From: Ruminococcaceae bacterium UBA5408 | GTDB lineage: Bacteria; Bacillota; Clostridia; Oscillospirales; Acutalibacteraceae | NCBI GenBank assembly: GCA_002407645.1 | Contig: DHNU01000070.1 | Span: 15,135 to 27,909 of the forward strand | Reading direction: 5' to 3' | DNA: 12,775 bases | Part shown: one piece after another, positions 1-7,249 of the stretch | How the letters are laid out: each line of letters opens with the position of its first letter | Position numbering within the stretch: position 1 is the stretch's first letter | The notes under the pieces: model-generated | The model's input: the letters and a program-made list of their open reading frames with translations, nothing else | Told to the model about the DNA's origin: nothing | Databases searched by the model: none | Program-made: the position numbers and the translations under genes

Positions 1-452
1 GTTTTGCTGTCAAAAAGTGACAAAACAGCATTTTGTCTTGCCTTTGCAAAAGTATTACCATTTTTTAATTCTTTTTTTATGGCTTCGCTGAAACTGCGCG
101 ATTGTAGTATGTCTGCGGCTTTTTTTAAACTTTTGATATCTCCTGTTTCACTTCCGAAGCTTATAATATCAGCTCCCATAGCGTCAAGCAAGGAAACTCC
201 TCCGAGGGCGAATTTTTCCGCCCCGGAAAGAGCCCATGGCAGCGGCAGTTCTACTACAAGGTCAACTCCGTTTTCAAGTGCTTGGCGTGTCCTTGTCCAT
301 TTGGAAAGCACTGCGGGTTCTCCGCGCTGAACAAAATTGCCGCTCATAACGGCAACAATATGAGTAGCGCCGTTTTGCCGCACTTTCTTTATTAAAGCGG
401 CATGTCCGTAATGAAACGGATTATATTCAGATATTATTCCTGCTAAAAACAT
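1..452 (-). CDS. tmcAL: tRNA(Met) cytidine acetate ligase TmcAL (YlbM family), N-terminal part
   Basis: The family makes N4-acetylcytidine at the wobble base of elongator tRNA-Met. It activates acetate with ATP to acetyl-adenylate and transfers the acetyl group. Translating the minus strand from ATG at 452-450 gives 150 codons before the left edge. Residues 6-17 read GIISEYNPFHYGH-like, with the HxGH nucleotidyltransferase motif (HYGH). This is followed by VMSGNFVQRGEPA, the family's second signature. The family is about 400 residues long, so roughly the first third is present. An AAGGAG ribosome binding site at 465-470 supports the start. The gene diverges from ackA; both use acetate or acetyl groups, but shared regulation is only inferred. 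Identification rests on two strong motifs. Confidence 0.9.
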   Translation of the reverse strand, partial: MFLAGIISEYNPFHYGHAALIKKVRQNGATHIVAVMSGNFVQRGEPAVLSKWTRTRQALENGVDLVVELPLPWALSGAEKFALGGVSLLDAMGADIISFGSETGDIKSLKKAADILQSRSFSEAIKKELKNGNTFAKARQNAVLSLFDSK

Positions 453-478
453 TTTATAATTATTCTCCTTGGACTTCC

Positions 479-507
479 TTGAAATAATTTAAATAATGTA
501 TTATTAT
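479..507 (+). promoter_or_regulatory. Putative ackA promoter
   Basis: TTGAAA (479-484), a 17-base spacer and TATTAT (502-507) fit a sigma-A promoter. An alternative -10, TATAAT, lies at 505-510. It overlaps the promoter predicted for tmcAL on the other strand. Read from sequence only; no start site is known. Confidence 0.55.
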
Positions 508-536
508 AATATACTGTATTGCATAAATTAATTCAA
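508..536 (-). promoter_or_regulatory. Putative tmcAL promoter
   Basis: Read on the minus strand: TTGAAT (536 to 531), 17-base spacer, TATATT (513 to 508). The -10 abuts or overlaps the ackA -10 on the opposite strand, so the two promoters probably compete for RNA polymerase (inference). Confidence 0.5.
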
Positions 537-579
537 TGGTATTTATGTATTTTATTCAAAGTTAATAGGAGGAAACAAG

Positions 580-1833
580 ATGAAAATATTGGTTATAAAT
601 GCAGGCAGTTCTTCATTAAAATATCAGCTTATTGATATGGACACAGAAGAAATGCTGGCTAAAGGCAATTGTGAGAGAATTGGTATTAAAGGCGGAACTT
701 TTACTCACAAAGCATCTGACGGTCGAAAGAAAGAATTACAGATAGAAATGGCTGACCATATCGATGCGTTTAAGCTGGTCACTTCAGCATTGACCGACAA
801 AGAGGTTGGGGTAATAAAGAGCTTGTCAGAAATTGCAGCTGTTGGCCATCGTGTTGTTCAGGGTGGAGCAATATTTAATAAATCATTATACATTAACGAC
901 GAAGTAATAGAAAAAATCAGAAGTTTAATTCCGCTTGCACCACTACACAACAAACCGGAAATCGATGCTATTCTTGCATGCCGCCAAGTTTTTGGCGAAA
1001 ATGTTCCGCAATGTGGTGTATTTGATACGTCTTTTCATTCAACCATGCCTCAAAAGGCTTATATGTTTGCCATTCCTTATGAATATTATGAGAAATATAA
1101 AATTCGCCGTTACGGCTTCCATGGTACTTCCCACCGCTATGTAAGTAATCACTGTTCGCACTTAATGCATCAGCCGCTTGAAGATATTAATATGGTAACC
1201 TGCCATATTGGTAACGGCTCGTCAATTGCAGCTATCAAAGATGGTAAGGTAATTGATACAAGTATGGGCCTTACTCCGCTTGACGGTTTTATGATGGGAA
1301 CACGCTCCGGCTCACTTGACCCGTCTGTAGTAACTTTTATAATGGAAAAAGAGGGACTTACACCCGCTCAAATGGACGAAATTTTAAATAAAAAATCAGG
1401 TCTTTATGGTATTTCAGGTTACAGCGATGACAGAGATGTAACAAAGGCAGAAATTGCGGGTGACCAAAGAGCAATTTTAGCTCATGAAATGCTTTCGTAT
1501 CAGATTACAAAGTATATAGGTGCCTATACAGCTGCTATGAACGGTCTTGATGCTATTGTATTTACTGCAGGTCTTGGTGAAAATCAAGCACATCTCCGCT
1601 ATTCTATATGCAAGGGATTAAAGTGCTTTGGCGTAAAAGTTGACCCGGTTCTTAACGATAAAATGATTCACGGAAGCGAAGGAAAAATTTCAACATATGA
1701 TTCACGTGTTGCTGTGTATGTCATTCCTACAAACGAAGAATTGGTTATTGCACGCGATACAAAAGAAATAGTTGAAAAACTTACTTATGCTTCAACCGAA
1801 GACAAAACAATTGTAAATCCGGAAGATGTTTGA
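580..1833 (+). CDS. ackA: Acetate kinase
   Basis: Catalyses reversible phosphoryl transfer between acetyl phosphate and ADP, giving acetate and ATP. This is the last step of the phosphotransacetylase-acetate kinase route in the cytoplasm. The 417 residues carry the full set of family motifs: NAGSSS near residue 7 (N7), GHRVVQGG (R91), PLHNKP (H123), FDTSFH (D149), GFHGTSH (H181), HIGNGSS, GTRSGSLDP (R242), TAGLGENQ and TNEEL near 386. These match the known active-site residues N, R, H, D, H, R and E. The usual length is about 400, and the extra residues form a short polar C-terminal tail after IARDTKEIVEKL. AGGAGGA at 567-573 lies just before the ATG. Its usual partner pta is not in this window. 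A strong hairpin terminator follows 18 bases after the stop. Confidence 0.98.
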   Translation: MKILVINAGSSSLKYQLIDMDTEEMLAKGNCERIGIKGGTFTHKASDGRKKELQIEMADHIDAFKLVTSALTDKEVGVIKSLSEIAAVGHRVVQGGAIFNKSLYINDEVIEKIRSLIPLAPLHNKPEIDAILACRQVFGENVPQCGVFDTSFHSTMPQKAYMFAIPYEYYEKYKIRRYGFHGTSHRYVSNHCSHLMHQPLEDINMVTCHIGNGSSIAAIKDGKVIDTSMGLTPLDGFMMGTRSGSLDPSVVTFIMEKEGLTPAQMDEILNKKSGLYGISGYSDDRDVTKAEIAGDQRAILAHEMLSYQITKYIGAYTAAMNGLDAIVFTAGLGENQAHLRYSICKGLKCFGVKVDPVLNDKMIHGSEGKISTYDSRVAVYVIPTNEELVIARDTKEIVEKLTYASTEDKTIVNPEDV

Positions 1834-1850
1834 TTATAATATTGTGTAAT

Positions 1851-1892
1851 AGTAAAGGACAGGAAGATTTAAGCTTCCTGTCCTTTACTTTT
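1851..1892. terminator. ackA terminator hairpin, shared with the end of the V-ATPase operon
   Basis: A perfect 16-bp inverted repeat (1851-1866 and 1874-1889) encloses a 7-base loop. On the plus strand it is followed by a short T run (TTTT, then another T5 shortly after), typical of an intrinsic terminator for ackA. On the minus strand the same hairpin follows atpD, but the downstream tract is poor in T, so termination there is less certain. The right arm and loop include the last codons and TAA stop of the D-subunit gene. Confidence 0.85.
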
Positions 1893-2492
1893 CTGACTTT
1901 TTATGACCTTAAGCCGTGAGAATTCTTCTCTGTCTTTTTCTTCCAAAGCATCCGAAATATTTTTAACGGTTTCTTCAAATTTAGGTATCATAATGTTCTT
2001 TAATGCATTTGCTCTTTTTTGAGTTTTTTTAATTGCTACCGCAAGCCGATATACACTGTTTTCTACTTCTGCAAGTTCAGCAGTCAATCGCTTAACTTCA
2101 CAAAATTTTTTATATGCATCATCAAGAGTAATATTAGTTGAGTTTAAACCAAACGGAATGGGATTATTATGAGGTTCATAGCGTACTGTCGGAATTTCAA
2201 CACCCATGACACTTCTATAAGTAAGAGTAAGGCTGTTGTCTAAAGGTACAGTACATGAAAGTTCATCGCATATTCCCAGTGTTATATTAGCCTTTTGTAA
2301 AGCTGCATATGCTTCATCATAGGTGTTATCAATTTTGTCCTGAATGTTTGCGGCTCTTTCAATTAATGCCATCATTTCACGAATTAAGATATTCCTTTTT
2401 CTATCAAGAAGTTCAAAACCTGTTTGAGAAAGAGAAAGTGACTTTTTTACTGCAAGTAAATTACCTTTTGTTGGCACAACTTGGTTATTCAA
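1869..2492 (-). CDS. atpD: V-type ATP synthase/ATPase subunit D (central rotor stalk)
   Basis: Subunit D is the long coiled-coil axle that turns inside the A3B3 head, the counterpart of gamma in F-type enzymes. The 207 residues begin NNQVVPTKGNLLAVKK, matching the family's V-PT-x(n)-L-x2-K opening. The chain continues with a long helical segment (SLSQTGFELLDRKRNILIREM), a central short domain and a C-terminal helix rich in K/R/E, as expected for the antiparallel coiled coil. The start is TTG at 2492-2490; no upstream ATG fits, and a strong AAGGAGGT sits in front of it. It is the last gene of the operon, 48 bases after atpB. Its final codons are inside the convergent ackA terminator hairpin. 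Confidence 0.95.
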   Translation of the reverse strand: MNNQVVPTKGNLLAVKKSLSLSQTGFELLDRKRNILIREMMALIERAANIQDKIDNTYDEAYAALQKANITLGICDELSCTVPLDNSLTLTYRSVMGVEIPTVRYEPHNNPIPFGLNSTNITLDDAYKKFCEVKRLTAELAEVENSVYRLAVAIKKTQKRANALKNIMIPKFEETVKNISDALEEKDREEFSRLKVIKSQKSKGQEA

Positions 2493-2540
2493 TTTGGCTT
2501 ACCTCCTTCCACTGAACTATTGCCGATTTTTTATATACTA

Positions 2541-3926
2541 TTATTCTTTATTAAGTTTATCATAGTATTTATTAAGAATTTCTTCGTCAACTCGGTCGAG
2601 TTCCGCACGCGGCAGTGTGGACAGAAGTTTCCAGCCTAAATCGAGACTTTGCTCTATGGGTCTGTTTTCGTTAAACCCTTGGTTCACAAACTGTGCCTCA
2701 AAACGTTTTCCAAATTCAATATACTTTTTATCAATAGGGGACAGTTCTTCTTCACCAATTACAGATGCAAGAGAACGCACATCCATAACTTTTGCATAAG
2801 AGGAAAAAAGCTGATTTGAAAGGGCAGAATGGTCTTCACGAGTATATCCCTTGCCAATACCGTCCTTCATTAAACGCGAAAGAGAAGGGAGGACTGAAAC
2901 AGGTGGATAGACGCCGGAACTGTCGAGTGAACGATCAAGAACAATTTGACCTTCCGTAATATAACCGGTTAAGTCCGGAACAGGGTGAGTAACGTCATCA
3001 TTAGGCATAGTTAAAATAGGAATTTGTGTAACTGAGCCTTTTGTACCTTTTATCATACCTGCACGTTCATAAAGAGATGCCAAATCAGAGTAAAGGTAGC
3101 CAGGATATCCTTTTCTTCCCGGAATTTCTCCTTTTGATGAGCTGAATTCACGCAAAGCTTCCGCGTAAGAAGTCATATCTGTCATAATAACCAAAATGTG
3201 CATTTCAAGTTCAAAGGCAAGGTATTCTGCAACAGTTAAAGCGCAGCGAGGTGTTAAAATTCTTTCAATAATTGGGTCGTTTGCAAGATTAAGAAACATA
3301 ACAACTTTTTGAAGTACGCCCGATTCATCGAATGAGCGTTTAAAATATTCAGCAACGTCGTTTTTTACACCCATAGCTGCAAAAACAATTCCGAAGTTAT
3401 TACCGTTATCATCACTTATTTTAGCTTGACGTGCAATTTGAACGGCAAGCTCATTGTGTCTCATACCGGATCCGGAAAAGATTGGAAGTTTTTGTCCCCT
3501 AATAAGTGTCATCAATGTGTCTATTGTTGAAATACCGGTATTGATATAGTTTTTAGGATATTTTCTGGATACTGGGTTCATAGGGGTTCCGTTAATATTT
3601 GCTTTTTTTACAGGGTAAATATCTCCCAAACCGTCAATTGGACGGCCTGCTCCATCGAATATTCTGCCTAATATTTCGGGAGAAAGAGGCATTTCCATGG
3701 GATATCCCAGTAATCTTGTATGTGTATTTGTCAGGGAAATATCGCGCGTACCCTGAAACACCTGTATTACAACGCGCTTTCCGTCTATCTGTACAATCCT
3801 TCCCTGACGCACAGTGCCGTTATCAAGGCGGATATTAACAACCTCTTCGTAAGATGCATTTTCTACGTTGTCCAAAACAATAAGTGAACCGTTAATTTCC
3901 TGTAAACCAATATAATCAAGAATCAT
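2541..3926 (-). CDS. atpB: V-type ATP synthase/ATPase subunit B (non-catalytic head subunit)
   Basis: Subunit B alternates with A in the A3B3 hexamer and completes the nucleotide sites at the interfaces. The 461 residues show an N-terminal beta-barrel (about 1-75), then [12 protein letters not shown] (88-99) and [20 protein letters not shown] (131-150). A degenerate P-loop, [10 protein letters not shown] (151-160), follows; it lacks the GKT lysine, which is typical of B and rules out [22 protein letters not shown] (about 346-366) contains R351, the likely arginine finger. The ATG start has AAGGTGG about 7 bases upstream. Length and motifs fit the family (about 455-465). It is separated by 46 bases from atpA and 48 from atpD. 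Confidence 0.97.
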   Translation of the reverse strand: MILDYIGLQEINGSLIVLDNVENASYEEVVNIRLDNGTVRQGRIVQIDGKRVVIQVFQGTRDISLTNTHTRLLGYPMEMPLSPEILGRIFDGAGRPIDGLGDIYPVKKANINGTPMNPVSRKYPKNYINTGISTIDTLMTLIRGQKLPIFSGSGMRHNELAVQIARQAKISDDNGNNFGIVFAAMGVKNDVAEYFKRSFDESGVLQKVVMFLNLANDPIIERILTPRCALTVAEYLAFELEMHILVIMTDMTSYAEALREFSSSKGEIPGRKGYPGYLYSDLASLYERAGMIKGTKGSVTQIPILTMPNDDVTHPVPDLTGYITEGQIVLDRSLDSSGVYPPVSVLPSLSRLMKDGIGKGYTREDHSALSNQLFSSYAKVMDVRSLASVIGEEELSPIDKKYIEFGKRFEAQFVNQGFNENRPIEQSLDLGWKLLSTLPRAELDRVDEEILNKYYDKLNKE

Positions 3927-3972
3927 GGTGAAACCACCTTCTTAGGTAAAATTAAATAATTAGATAAAATGT

Positions 3973-5733
3973 TTAAGAAGCCAAAATCTTTGCTATTGTA
4001 TCATCAATTTCCTTAATGTAATCATCAAACATTTCAAGTTTATTGTTTGGAATATCATATTTCATCTTTATTAATTTATCGAATAAGCCTGATTGATTAA
4101 TACCGGAAATCGGTACAGATGCACTGACAAGCTGTTTGGATTTTTTATAGAGGTGCAAAATAACTTTCATCATGAGTTTTTGTTTTTCAAGTGGGACGAA
4201 AGTATCTTCTGCATGGAAAGCATTTTGCTGTAAAAATCCGACTCTTATAATTCTTGCAATCTCTATAATAAGCTTTTGGTCATCAGGAAGAACATCTGCA
4301 CCTATTAATTTAACAATTTCCATTAGTTTATTTTCTTCCTGTAAAATCTTATTAATTTTTTTACGATACCTTATAAAATCTTCGCCGACATTTTCAATGT
4401 ACCAGGGGTCAAGGTCGGTAAAATATTCACTGTAACTTTGAGTCCAGTTAATAGCTGGGTAGTGTCTTGCATACGCAAGGGACTTATCCAAGGCCCAAAA
4501 ACACCTTGTAAAACGTTTAGTATTTTGCGTTACAGGCTCGGAAAAATCCGACCCCTGCGGTGATACAGCACCTATAATTGTAATTGAGCCGATTGTTGTG
4601 TTTAAGTTTTTAACCATCCCCGCACGTTCGTAAAATTCGGACAAGCGGCTCGGCAGATATGCAGGAAATCCTTCCTCAGCAGGCATTTCCTCTAAGCGTC
4701 CCGAAATTTCACGCAGAGCTTCGGCCCAACGTGAAGTTGAGTCAGCCATTATAGCAACATGGTACCCCATATCACGGTAGTATTCCGCAAGGGTTATTCC
4801 TGTATAAATTGATGCTTCACGTGCGGCGACAGGCATATTACTTGTATTTGCAATAAGAACAGTACGGTCAGTCATCGGACGGCCGGACTTTGGGTCGACA
4901 AGTTCAGAGAACTCCTCAAGTACTTGGCTCATTTCATTTCCGCGTTCGCCGCATCCGACATAAATGATGATATCTGCATCACACCATTTTGCAAGCTGGT
5001 GCTGAGTCATTGTTTTTCCTGTACCGAATCCTCCCGGGATAGCTGCTGTGCCTCCTTTGGAAATAGGGAACAGGGTATCTATTACACGCTGACCGGTAAT
5101 AAGAGGTACTGTAGTCTGTAAGCGCTTGGTTACAGGTCTGGGTACACGTATCGGCCATTTTTGACACAGTGAAAGTTTGTGTGTTTCTCCATTATCATCT
5201 TTCAGCTCCACTATTGTATCGTTAACTTTGTATTTCCCATTTTGATTTACTTTAGTAATGGTACCTGAAAGAAGAGGGGGAACCATGCATTTGTGCCTTA
5301 TTATCGTAGTTTCAGGGCACTCTGCATAGATATCCCCTCCTTTTAGTATATCTCCTTCTTTTACAGAAACGGTTACATCCCAAAGCTTTTCTTCATCTAA
5401 AGCGGAAACATTGCTTCCTCGCGAAATAAAAGCACCGGATTGTTCAGCAATACTTTTTAGCGGACGTTCAATTCCGTCAAAAATATTGTCAATTATTCCG
5501 GGTCCCAATGTAACATTCATAGGACGGCCGGTACCCTCAATAGGTTCTCCCGGCTTAAGCGATGTTGTTTCTTCATAAACCTGCATAGTAGTGAAATGAT
5601 TGTTTATTCCTATTACTTCACCGACGAGACGCTCATTTCCTACATACACCATCTCCATCATCGAAAAGCTGTGTGTATTTTTTACAGTAATAACTGAACC
5701 ATTAATTCCGTATATAACATTATGATTGTCCAT
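3973..5733 (-). CDS. atpA: V-type ATP synthase/ATPase subunit A (catalytic)
   Basis: Catalytic subunit that hydrolyses or makes ATP in the A3B3 head. The chosen start gives 586 residues, the family's usual size, beginning MDNHNVIYGINGSVI. GGAG at 5743-5746 lies 9 bases before this ATG, whereas the longer frame would need an unsupported TTG at 5763. Visible parts are an N-terminal barrel and the A-specific insertion ('bulge', about 100-180). The Walker A GGFGTGKT (234-241, K240) is followed by CGERGNE (about 261-267, with catalytic Glu E263 and R264). The Walker B region MADSTSRWAEALREISGRLEEMP (about 329-351) is intact. The C-terminal helical domain binds D. The P-loop has Gly where many A subunits have Pro (GPFGxGKT); all catalytic residues are kept. 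It lies 44 bases after atpE and 46 before atpB. Confidence 0.97.
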   Translation of the reverse strand: MDNHNVIYGINGSVITVKNTHSFSMMEMVYVGNERLVGEVIGINNHFTTMQVYEETTSLKPGEPIEGTGRPMNVTLGPGIIDNIFDGIERPLKSIAEQSGAFISRGSNVSALDEEKLWDVTVSVKEGDILKGGDIYAECPETTIIRHKCMVPPLLSGTITKVNQNGKYKVNDTIVELKDDNGETHKLSLCQKWPIRVPRPVTKRLQTTVPLITGQRVIDTLFPISKGGTAAIPGGFGTGKTMTQHQLAKWCDADIIIYVGCGERGNEMSQVLEEFSELVDPKSGRPMTDRTVLIANTSNMPVAAREASIYTGITLAEYYRDMGYHVAIMADSTSRWAEALREISGRLEEMPAEEGFPAYLPSRLSEFYERAGMVKNLNTTIGSITIIGAVSPQGSDFSEPVTQNTKRFTRCFWALDKSLAYARHYPAINWTQSYSEYFTDLDPWYIENVGEDFIRYRKKINKILQEENKLMEIVKLIGADVLPDDQKLIIEIARIIRVGFLQQNAFHAEDTFVPLEKQKLMMKVILHLYKKSKQLVSASVPISGINQSGLFDKLIKMKYDIPNNKLEMFDDYIKEIDDTIAKILAS

Positions 5734-5742
5734 ATTCTTCAT

Positions 5743-5746
5743 CTCC
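5743..5746 (-). promoter_or_regulatory. Ribosome binding site that sets the atpA start
   Basis: GGAG on the minus strand, 9 bases before ATG 5733-5731. It overlaps the alternative ATG at 5742, and the TTG at 5763 has no purine-rich sequence in front, so the 586-residue form is preferred. Confidence 0.6.
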
Positions 5747-5777
5747 GATATTACAATTGGCAAAGGTGGGCAAAGGT

Positions 5778-6374
5778 TTATACCACAACCATCCCTGAGA
5801 TTTTTTCAAACCATTCACGCTGGTTTTCTAATTTGGAATCCAGCGTTTCGTCGGCTTCCATACCAATATCAGAGTTGCAGGCTTTAATGCCTCCAATTCG
5901 AATATCGGCGTCGATTTTAATTGTACAATTGTTATTAAAAAACTTTTGTATCAATTCTTTATATTTTTCATCGTCTTTTTTTATAAATATAATTGTACCG
6001 GGTTTATTAAATACATTAGAAAGTTCTTTTAAATATTTAGATAGAAGGGAAGAATAATCGTCTTTTAAAGTGAATTCATAAAGGAATTTATAAGCCTTCT
6101 CAAAAACTTCTTCTGTAATTTTTTTCCGTTTAGTAAGAAGTTCCCTTCTTTTGCTCATTTCACACTGTGCTATTTCGTGTGAAATTTTATTTCGCATTTC
6201 AGCCATTTCTTTTTGAATAAGGCGATAGCTTTCATTTAACACTTCAAACTCGGTTTCATCCAATTCTTTTCGTTTAAATTCAGTTACTTCATTTTCAATT
6301 TTTTTACGCTGTTCTTCAGCATAATGATTTATAGCAATGTAAAATTTGTTTAATTTCTCGTCGTTAACTGCCAT
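5778..6374 (-). CDS. atpE: V-type ATP synthase/ATPase subunit E (peripheral stalk)
   Basis: Subunit E pairs with the small coiled-coil stalk subunit (G/H) to form the peripheral stalks that tie the A3B3 head to membrane subunit I. The 198 residues have a long charged helix over roughly residues 1-100 (KLNKFYIAINHYAEEQRKKIE onward, rich in E/K/R). A mixed C-terminal domain follows (IRIGGIKACNSDIGMEADETLDSKLENQ), where the GGI...D...TLDSRLE-like pattern is typical of E-subunit head-binding domains. Start ATG at 6374; the ribosome binding site is weak (GGGGG, 7 bases upstream), unlike its neighbours, so translation may depend on coupling with atpF, whose stop lies 33 bases upstream. Confidence 0.92.
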   Translation of the reverse strand: MAVNDEKLNKFYIAINHYAEEQRKKIENEVTEFKRKELDETEFEVLNESYRLIQKEMAEMRNKISHEIAQCEMSKRRELLTKRKKITEEVFEKAYKFLYEFTLKDDYSSLLSKYLKELSNVFNKPGTIIFIKKDDEKYKELIQKFFNNNCTIKIDADIRIGGIKACNSDIGMEADETLDSKLENQREWFEKISGMVVV

Positions 6375-6407
6375 ATCTAAACCCCCGATCCGCCAATAAC
6401 AAGCGGC

Positions 6408-6716
6408 CTAAATTTTTACCCCGATTGCTTCACGAACATAACGGGTAATTGAATCCTTAGTACGGCCGTTGCCGTGTCTATCAGGAATTTCTACGATAAG
6501 CGGTCGCTTTTGGTTGAGTTTTAAGTCGTAAATCATATCAGGACAAAGGGCAAGGAGAGTTTCCGTTATTAAAATAACGGCGACATCCTCCATAGCTATT
6601 GCCTTATTTAAAGCATTTTTAACTTCTTCTCTTTCATGGACAACAACGCCTTGAATCCCAGCTAAACGCAGGCCAACTTTTGTATCTACATTGTCGCTTA
6701 TTAAATAAAAGCGCAT
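6408..6716 (-). CDS. atpF: V-type ATP synthase/ATPase subunit F (central stalk)
   Basis: Small central-stalk subunit that binds D and turns with it. The 102-residue chain starts MRFYLISDNVDTKVGLRLAGI, matching the family's opening beta strand followed by a G-x-RLAGI loop. It has VAVILITETLL (45-55) and PLIVEIPDRHG (72-82), the family signature. Length is typical (about 100-110). GGAGGTG lies 9 bases before the ATG. It corresponds to NtpG of Enterococcus hirae. Here it sits between K and E, while in E. hirae it follows C. Confidence 0.95.
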   Translation of the reverse strand: MRFYLISDNVDTKVGLRLAGIQGVVVHEREEVKNALNKAIAMEDVAVILITETLLALCPDMIYDLKLNQKRPLIVEIPDRHGNGRTKDSITRYVREAIGVKI

Positions 6717-6740
6717 AAATATGCACCTCCGTTTAAGGAA

Positions 6741-7196
6741 TTAAACCTTGTTAAGGATTAGTATTGAAATCAACAGCCCGTAAAGCGCAATACCTTCGCC
6801 CAAAGCAACAAAAATAAGTGCTTTACCAAATGCTTTCGGGTCTTCACTGGTTGCACCTATAGCTGCCGGTGCAGCTGCGGCAACAGCAATACCGCCGCCG
6901 ATACCTGCAAGTCCTGTAACCAGTGCAGCAGCAATAAGACCTAATCCTTTTGCTGAAGAGTCAGCTTGCGCTGTTTCGGCTGTTTCAGAAGCTGTTGTTT
7001 TTTCCGGTACAGGACTATCCTGTGAAGTGGCTGAAGCGACAACCGGAAATGCAAGAGTTACTACGCATACAGCAAGGAATGTTAAAAGTTGTGTTGCCAC
7101 TGCACTGCGTGTCTTTTTACCATTTTTAACTGAACGAATTGCCATAACAATTGATACGATTAAAAAAACAACAGGTAAAATTAAAAGTAATTTCAT
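6741..7196 (-). CDS. atpK: V-type ATP synthase/ATPase subunit K (rotor-ring c subunit), unusual N-terminus
   Basis: Forms the membrane rotor ring that carries the coupling ion. The start chosen is ATG 7196 (151 residues), with GGAGG 8 bases upstream; a longer frame from TTG 7211 would overlap that ribosome binding site. Two parts are visible. Residues 1-56 hold two hydrophobic helices around a basic loop (VKNGKKTRS), ending PVVASA, which resembles a signal-peptidase site. After a polar Ser/Thr/Glu linker (about 57-83) comes one c-type hairpin: a Gly/Ala-rich helix (84-115, AGIGGGIAVAAAAP), a polar loop (TSEDPKAFG) and FVALGEGIALYGLLISIL with ion-binding Glu E134. Only one ion-binding hairpin is present, unlike the duplicated hairpin of E. 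hirae NtpK. It is separated by 53 bases from atpI. Confidence 0.93.
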   Translation of the reverse strand: MKLLLILPVVFLIVSIVMAIRSVKNGKKTRSAVATQLLTFLAVCVVTLAFPVVASATSQDSPVPEKTTASETAETAQADSSAKGLGLIAAALVTGLAGIGGGIAVAAAAPAAIGATSEDPKAFGKALIFVALGEGIALYGLLISILILNKV

Positions 7197-7204
7197 AATT
7201 ATTT

Positions 7205-7209
7205 CCTCC
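7205..7209 (-). promoter_or_regulatory. Ribosome binding site that sets the atpK start
   Basis: GGAGG on the minus strand, 8 bases before ATG 7196-7194. It lies between the alternative TTG (7211-7209) and the ATG, so the TTG start is unlikely. Confidence 0.75.
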
Positions 7210-7210
7210 A

Positions 7211-7244
7211 ATTTTGATATACAAAATCATAAGTTATACATAAC
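7211..7244 (-). repeat. Two small hairpins in the atpI-atpK gap
   Basis: A perfect 6-bp inverted repeat (7211-7216 and 7222-7227, loop of 5) lies directly upstream of the atpK ribosome binding site. A second short inverted repeat occupies 7233-7244. Both are AT-rich and could mark mRNA processing or help set K translation; this is inference. Confidence 0.4.
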
Positions 7245-7249
7245 AAGCA

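Noticed and set aside
4..330. A 108-codon open frame on the plus strand at the left edge
   Set aside because: It is antisense to tmcAL, whose minus-strand translation carries clear family motifs.
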